From Puteibacter caeruleilacunae (GTDB lineage Bacteria > Bacteroidota > Bacteroidia > Bacteroidales > Prolixibacteraceae), in NCBI GenBank assembly GCA_005217565.1, contig SJCO01000004.1:1-64000 (forward strand): a stretch of DNA of 64,000 nt, given 5' to 3'. Position numbers and translations under genes: made by a program. Positions 60,458 through 64,000 of this stretch are shown here, in pieces. The notes beneath the pieces are model-generated. The model saw only the letters and a list, made by a program, of their open reading frames with translations. It was not told the DNA's origin and did no database searches. Each line of letters starts with the position of its first letter. Position 1 is the first letter of the stretch.

Positions 60458-61231
60458 TTATTTTTTCTTCAAATCTTCAACATTCCGTTTAATATCGGCC
60501 AACATCATTGCCATTGAATGCAGATTCCCGCTATCAGGATCAGGAAGATCAAACGACAGCACACCAAGTGCTCTCCACACCTCTTTAATACCTTCAGCTT
60601 TTATCAGGTAAGAATCATACTCAACGTTATCCGATCGGAACTCCCAGTGACCATCACGCTTCAAGTCGCCGAATAATCGTTTATACACAATCCCTTCATC
60701 CAACGTAATCACCACGAAAGTCTCCCCTTCACGAACATCCTGCCAATCGGCCACATATTCGCAAAACACATACGCTCCTGAAGGTACCGGTAACATACTA
60801 TCACCTTTAGTCTGAAACACCCTATAGGTACGTTCAGCACTTAATTCGTCTAAAGGCATATGAAAATTAGGTAGCTGTCCCACATATTCAGGATCGGCAT
60901 AACCATTCAAATAACCAGCCGACGCTTTAATAGGCACCATCGCAATCTGTTCACGATTCTCCTGGTCGGTAACGATCGACAGAACACGTAAATTATCTGC
61001 ACCCTCCAACTCATTAGGATCTTCAACAGCCAAATCGATATTGATCAACTGATCGATATTATAATTCCACAACTTGGCCATATCCTGCAACACTGGGATC
61101 TTCGGATAGGCACGATTCTCTTCATAAGAACCGATCAATGAGCGTTTAATCCCAAGTTTATTAGCAAGCTGTTCTTGCGTGTCGCCCTGACGTTTACGGA
61201 GTGTCTTGATATTTTTATTCAGATAATTCAC
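60458..61231 (-). CDS. XRE/S24 LexA-like repressor
   Basis: A 257-residue regulator with an N-terminal XRE helix-turn-helix (QEQLANKLGIKRSLIGSYEENRA) and a C-terminal S24 domain with Ser145 (GDSM) and Lys184 (VYKRLF). The likely self-cleavage site is Ala105-Gly106 (SAGYLNG). It is a paralogue of the repressor at 56240-56950, with the same GYxxxYxDxE region, plus a C-terminal helix extension (MAMMLADIKRNVEDLKKK). Upstream the word TTAGTATTT occurs twice (61251-61259, 61269-61277), a possible operator. Its targets may include itself and the small RNA candidate next to it. Confidence 0.88.
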   Translation of the reverse strand: MNYLNKNIKTLRKRQGDTQEQLANKLGIKRSLIGSYEENRAYPKIPVLQDMAKLWNYNIDQLINIDLAVEDPNELEGADNLRVLSIVTDQENREQIAMVPIKASAGYLNGYADPEYVGQLPNFHMPLDELSAERTYRVFQTKGDSMLPVPSGAYVFCEYVADWQDVREGETFVVITLDEGIVYKRLFGDLKRDGHWEFRSDNVEYDSYLIKAEGIKEVWRALGVLSFDLPDPDSGNLHSMAMMLADIKRNVEDLKKK

Positions 61232-61272
61232 AATTTTTATGCTAATTTATTTAGTATTTCTCAAAATATTAG

Positions 61273-61356
61273 TATTTTTGAAAAGCATTTTAACATTCCA
61301 ATCACTACTGTTTTTTGAAAATCACCGGGAAATAAGGACACCCGGTGATTTTACCT
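61273..61356 (+). ncRNA. Candidate small RNA between the S24 repressor and rsmI-like gene
   Basis: A -7 box TATTTTTG (61273-61280) is followed by a perfect 12-bp terminator AAAATCACCGGG/CCCGGTGATTTT (61318-61352). No gene lies between them, and no plus-strand gene ends before the hairpin. The predicted RNA is about 65-70 nt. The -7 box overlaps the second TTAGTATTT word, so the S24 repressor could control it. The hairpin's A/T flanks also work in the other direction. Confidence 0.45.
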
Positions 61357-61538
61357 TTTACAAAAATAAGATACTTCTACACTAAAATCCACTAATTACA
61401 CTAAAAATATTAGTTAAAGAAGCAAGAAGAACCAGAATATACTTAACATCTATCTACACTTTCCTCAGTTTTCTTTGCCTCCTATAAGGACTATCACGCA
61501 TACACAGAAAGAACCACTGGACGCTTCCTGATGAGCAC

Positions 61539-61598
61539 AACCAACCAACCAACCAACCAACCAACCAACCAACCAACCAACCAACCAACCAACCAACC
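61539..61598 (+). repeat. (AACC)15 tetranucleotide microsatellite
   Basis: Fifteen perfect AACC units (60 bp) without interruption, about 120 bp upstream of the rsmI-like promoter. The minus strand reads GGTT repeats, which can form two-layer G-quadruplexes. Copy number should change easily by slippage. Confidence 0.95.
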
Positions 61599-61717
61599 TG
61601 ACTCGTCCTAAACAAAGTTTACCTTTCCACCCTTAATAATCACCACTCACACATTTAAGGTTCCAACATCAATCCATCATTTCAGCACTCCATGCCCCTG
61701 TTCCCTAAAAAAATCTC

Positions 61718-61725
61718 TATTTTTG
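61718..61725 (+). promoter_or_regulatory. -7 box of the rsmI-like gene
   Basis: TATTTTTG matches TAnnTTTG and lies 14 nt before the ATG at 61740, so the mRNA would have a very short leader. The -33 element is weak. Confidence 0.55.
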
Positions 61726-61739
61726 CAAAAAATCAGAAT

Positions 61740-62444
61740 ATGCAGGGAAAAATATATCTCATACCAATGACTTTAGGAGACACCACCATTGAGCGTGTCA
61801 TTCCTGAAGACATCAAATCAATAGTACGCGACATCAAAGTTTTCATTGTTGAAAATATTCGCACAACCCGAAGATATTTAAAGAAGATTGATCGCGACAT
61901 CAACATCGATGAGTTGCAGTTCTTTGAATTAAACAAACACACCAATCCCAACGACATTGCATCATACCTATCGCCAGCATTAAAAGGGAGCGATATAGGA
62001 ATTATCTCCGAAGCTGGCTGTCCGGGTGTAGCCGATCCAGGAGCCGATGTGGTAAAAATAGCACACACCAAAAACCTGCAAGTAGTACCACTAGTAGGAC
62101 CATCATCCATTCTATTGGCACTTATGGCCTCAGGAATGAACGGACAAAACTTTGCTTTCAACGGATACATTCCGGTGAAGAAACCAGAGCGCGCCCGTAA
62201 ACTTAAAGAGTTGGAGAAACGCTCAGCCATTGAAAACCAGACACAGATATTTATCGAGGCACCATATCGCAACATGCAATTAATGGAAGACATTCTTGCA
62301 TCTTGCAGTCCGTCAACGCGACTATGCATTGCGTGCGATTTAACCCTCGAAACAGAAATAGCAGTAACAAAAACAGTAGCACAATGGAAAGGTAAATTGC
62401 CACAAATACATAAACGTCCGGCAATCTTCCTTATTCAGAAGTAA
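61740..62444 (+). CDS. Tetrapyrrole-methylase-fold SAM methyltransferase (RsmI-like paralogue)
   Basis: A 234-residue methyltransferase with the fold's glycine-rich sites: IYLIPMTLGD at the start, ISEAGCPGVADPGADVV (about 95-111) and VPLVGPSSILLALMASGMNGQ (about 119-139). The family includes RsmI (16S rRNA C1402 2'-O-methyltransferase) and the cobalamin-pathway methylases. Bacteroidota often carry both a full RsmI and this shorter paralogue, so I do not call it RsmI. The start at 61740 follows the -7 box closely; 61692 would put residues upstream of the promoter. The gene may be affected by the nearby microsatellite. Confidence 0.8.
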   Translation: MQGKIYLIPMTLGDTTIERVIPEDIKSIVRDIKVFIVENIRTTRRYLKKIDRDINIDELQFFELNKHTNPNDIASYLSPALKGSDIGIISEAGCPGVADPGADVVKIAHTKNLQVVPLVGPSSILLALMASGMNGQNFAFNGYIPVKKPERARKLKELEKRSAIENQTQIFIEAPYRNMQLMEDILASCSPSTRLCIACDLTLETEIAVTKTVAQWKGKLPQIHKRPAIFLIQK

Positions 62445-62453
62445 AATATTATC

Positions 62454-62502
62454 AAAAAAAAGTAGCGGTACGATGTTGAAATCCATCAACATCATCCGCT
62501 AC
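62454..62502 (-). terminator. Intrinsic terminator of the LytTR regulator gene
   Basis: GTAGCGG/CCGCTAC encloses GATGTTGA/TCAACATC (62462-62502). On the minus strand eight T follow directly. It overlaps the end region of the rsmI-like transcript and can serve both genes. Confidence 0.8.
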
Positions 62503-62588
62503 CCGATATCACCCACTACCACAATAACATCCAAGTAGGTAACAATACTTAAACTCATAATTCAATATCCCTAAAACCAAGCTCTCTC

Positions 62589-63332
62589 CTACGGCTCTTG
62601 AAGTTCAGCCTGTAGTTCACTCAATTTCAACGAAAATTCCAACACAATCGATCCTTCACTATAGTCCATATGGCATTTCTTATCCTTATGGTTAATGAAG
62701 GTCAGGTAACTCGTATTGATAGCATACTTGCGACTAATACGGATGAAGTTACGATCATCAATAGCCTCAAGGCACTTCCCCAGGTTCAGACTCGAATGTA
62801 ACTCCTTATCCTCGCAAACAATACGTGTATACGCCCCATCGGCCTCCAAATAAACAATATCCTTACTATCCAGGTAATGGGATCCATTCAGACTCTTAAA
62901 CAACACCTTTTGGTAAGGCACAACCGCCGGCACCCTAATTTTCGACTCACACAAACGTTTCACAACCTGTCCCACTTCACTACCATCCAAGGGTTTCAAC
63001 ACAAAGTCGAAAGCCTCATTCCGAAACGCCTCAATCGCATAATCGGGAAAAGCAGTAACACACACCACCTTCACATCCGGTTTGAAATAACGAATCTGTT
63101 TCAATAGCTCAATACCATTCAACTTCGTCATCTTAATAGCGATAAATGCAATATCGATTTTCTTCTTTAAAATCGCATTCAACCCCCTCTCAGGATCATT
63201 GTATATCGCCACAATATCAACACAAGAATAAGGCTTCAAACGGCTTTCTAAAAGCTTTCCTGCCTCGTGATCATCATCTATAATAAGGGCTGTCTGTATC
63301 TCTAACATGTCACTAATCTCTTGTTTCTTCAA
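62589..63332 (-). CDS. LytTR response regulator lacking the phosphoacceptor aspartate
   Basis: A 247-residue regulator with a receiver domain (about 12-125) and a LytTR DNA-binding domain (about 140-245, YLEADGAYTRIVCEDKELHSSL, FIRISRKYAINTSYL). The acidic pocket (IIDDDHE), the VTA threonine and the LKP lysine are present, but the phosphorylation site reads FIAIKM: Ala65 (codon 63138-63140) where FLDIxM is expected. It is therefore unlikely to be activated by normal phosphotransfer. It starts 13 bp after an OmpA-family gene and may be part of that operon. A start at 63308 (MLEIQTALIIDDD) is also possible. Confidence 0.88.
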   Translation of the reverse strand: MKKQEISDMLEIQTALIIDDDHEAGKLLESRLKPYSCVDIVAIYNDPERGLNAILKKKIDIAFIAIKMTKLNGIELLKQIRYFKPDVKVVCVTAFPDYAIEAFRNEAFDFVLKPLDGSEVGQVVKRLCESKIRVPAVVPYQKVLFKSLNGSHYLDSKDIVYLEADGAYTRIVCEDKELHSSLNLGKCLEAIDDRNFIRISRKYAINTSYLTFINHKDKKCHMDYSEGSIVLEFSLKLSELQAELQEP

Positions 63333-63345
63333 AATACTCTTAACT

Positions 63346-64000
63346 CTAAAAATGATGGGTAATTGACGATCGATACGAAAGGATCTTCATCTCAGTTCGC
63401 CTATTCAATCGATGTTCCTCTTCGGTACAATCAATACCATCGTCACAATGATTAATCAGCTGTGTTTCGCCGTACCCCTTCGACTTAATTCTACGCCTAT
63501 CAATACCTCGCTCAACGATATAAGCAATGATCGACTCAGCACGTTTCTCCGAAAGACGCATATTATACTTATCACTCCCCCTACAGTCGGTATGCGATCC
63601 CATCTCAAAGGTCAGCTCAGGATTATCATTCATAATCTTCACCAACTTATCCAGCTCAGTCTTCGATGCAGGCAACAAATCCCACTTATTAAACTCGTAG
63701 TAAATATTCTCAATCACGAAAGTCTTCTCAATCTCAATGCGGAACATATACACCGTATCACGCACAATACCAGGCGGGCGATTAAAGGTAGTAACACTCA
63801 TAAAGCGGCGCAGATAATCCTTCTTCAGCACCTTAACATTATAATTCTTCGCAGGCTCAAGATCCATCTTCACCAATCCCTGATCATCAGTCAGCATAGC
63901 CGAATTATTAATGAATACCTCCTCTCCAGGCATAGGCTCTTTGGTCGATTTATCAAGCACAGCCAACTCCAGTTTATACTCACCCATCAACTGAAGCTCA
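63346..64000 (-). CDS. OmpA-family protein, C-terminal part (cut by window edge)
   Basis: At least 217 residues are visible and the frame continues past the window's right end. There is a carboxypeptidase-regulatory/transthyretin-like domain (LELAVLDKSTKEPMPGEEVFINN, DQGLVKMDLEPAKNYNVKV in part) and a C-terminal OmpA domain (FNKWDLLPASKTELDKL, GSHTDCRGSDKYNMRLSEKRAESII) that binds peptidoglycan. The arrangement is common in Bacteroidota outer-membrane or gliding/T9SS-linked proteins (PorE-like), but the N-terminus is unseen. The LytTR regulator gene follows after 13 bp. Confidence 0.9.
   Translation of the reverse strand, partial: ELQLMGEYKLELAVLDKSTKEPMPGEEVFINNSAMLTDDQGLVKMDLEPAKNYNVKVLKKDYLRRFMSVTTFNRPPGIVRDTVYMFRIEIEKTFVIENIYYEFNKWDLLPASKTELDKLVKIMNDNPELTFEMGSHTDCRGSDKYNMRLSEKRAESIIAYIVERGIDRRRIKSKGYGETQLINHCDDGIDCTEEEHRLNRRTEMKILSYRSSITHHF

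Noticed and set aside
61733-62329. 198-codon minus-strand frame opposite the methyltransferase
   Set aside because: Shadow frame; the plus-strand protein has strong SAM-methyltransferase motifs and a promoter.
1-64000. tRNA or rRNA genes
   Set aside because: I looked for cloverleaf-like and rRNA-like stretches in the gaps and saw none, though tRNA detection by eye is not reliable.

Overview
The window comes from a member of the Bacteroidota. The evidence is three SusC/SusD polysaccharide-utilisation loci (PULs), each with an ECF sigma factor and a FecR-type anti-sigma factor, a type IX secretion (Por) sorting domain, and promoters of the phylum type (TTG/TTTG, about 20 nt, then TAnnTTTG) in front of several genes. 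The DNA is AT-rich. The sulfatase, the chondroitin-ABC-lyase-like enzyme and the other carbohydrate enzymes suggest a degrader of sulfated or animal-type polysaccharides, perhaps a marine Bacteroidales/Marinilabiliales species; the genus is not determined.

Layout. 1-2 kb: the tail of an IS4-type transposase, a small lipoprotein gene, and a decayed RHS-type gene that ends in a metalloprotease-like segment. 2-4 kb: yebC and a DbpA-type RNA helicase. 4-15 kb, minus strand: PUL1 (PL8 lyase, a second probable lyase, SusD, SusC, FecR). 15.2-20.9 kb, plus strand: a cobalamin riboswitch, an AspT/YidE-type transporter and a three-subunit biotin-dependent acyl-CoA carboxylase. This block lies between the PUL1 anti-sigma gene and a lone ECF sigma gene (20.9-21.5 kb) that is probably its partner. 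21.6-23.9 kb: a Phd/YefM-YoeB toxin-antitoxin locus with a frameshifted toxin, bracketed by a 94-bp repeat, then an AAA/DUF4143 ATPase behind three palindromes spaced exactly 40 bp apart. 24-34.7 kb: PUL2 (sulfatase, GH97, SusD, SusC, FecR, sigma). 35.3-50.1 kb: PUL3 (MGH1-like glycosidase, metallophosphatase/PQQ-propeller fusion, surface lipoprotein, SusD, SusC, FecR, sigma) and a GH18 protein with a T9SS signal. 50.4-64 kb: a STAS/HATPase pair, a damage-tolerance polymerase group (DnaE2-type, DinB, LexA-like S24 repressor), an orphan HigA-like antitoxin, a WecC-like dehydrogenase, an ATP-grasp-like protein, a second S24 repressor, a (AACC)15 microsatellite, an RsmI-like methyltransferase, an atypical LytTR regulator and a partial OmpA protein.

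How the genes work together. In each PUL the SusC protein carries an N-terminal STN domain, so glycan binding at the outer membrane can be signalled through FecR to the ECF sigma factor, which should activate the susCD genes. All three susC genes start with the same short leader, and opposite each leader lies a plus-strand intrinsic terminator. This recurring arrangement fits an antisense small RNA repressing each susC, as known for DonS in Bacteroides fragilis. The acyl-CoA carboxylase operon connects to the B12-dependent succinate/propionate route, which explains why a B12 riboswitch could control it.

All assignments come from reading sequence and motifs. No database search, alignment or folding program was run.
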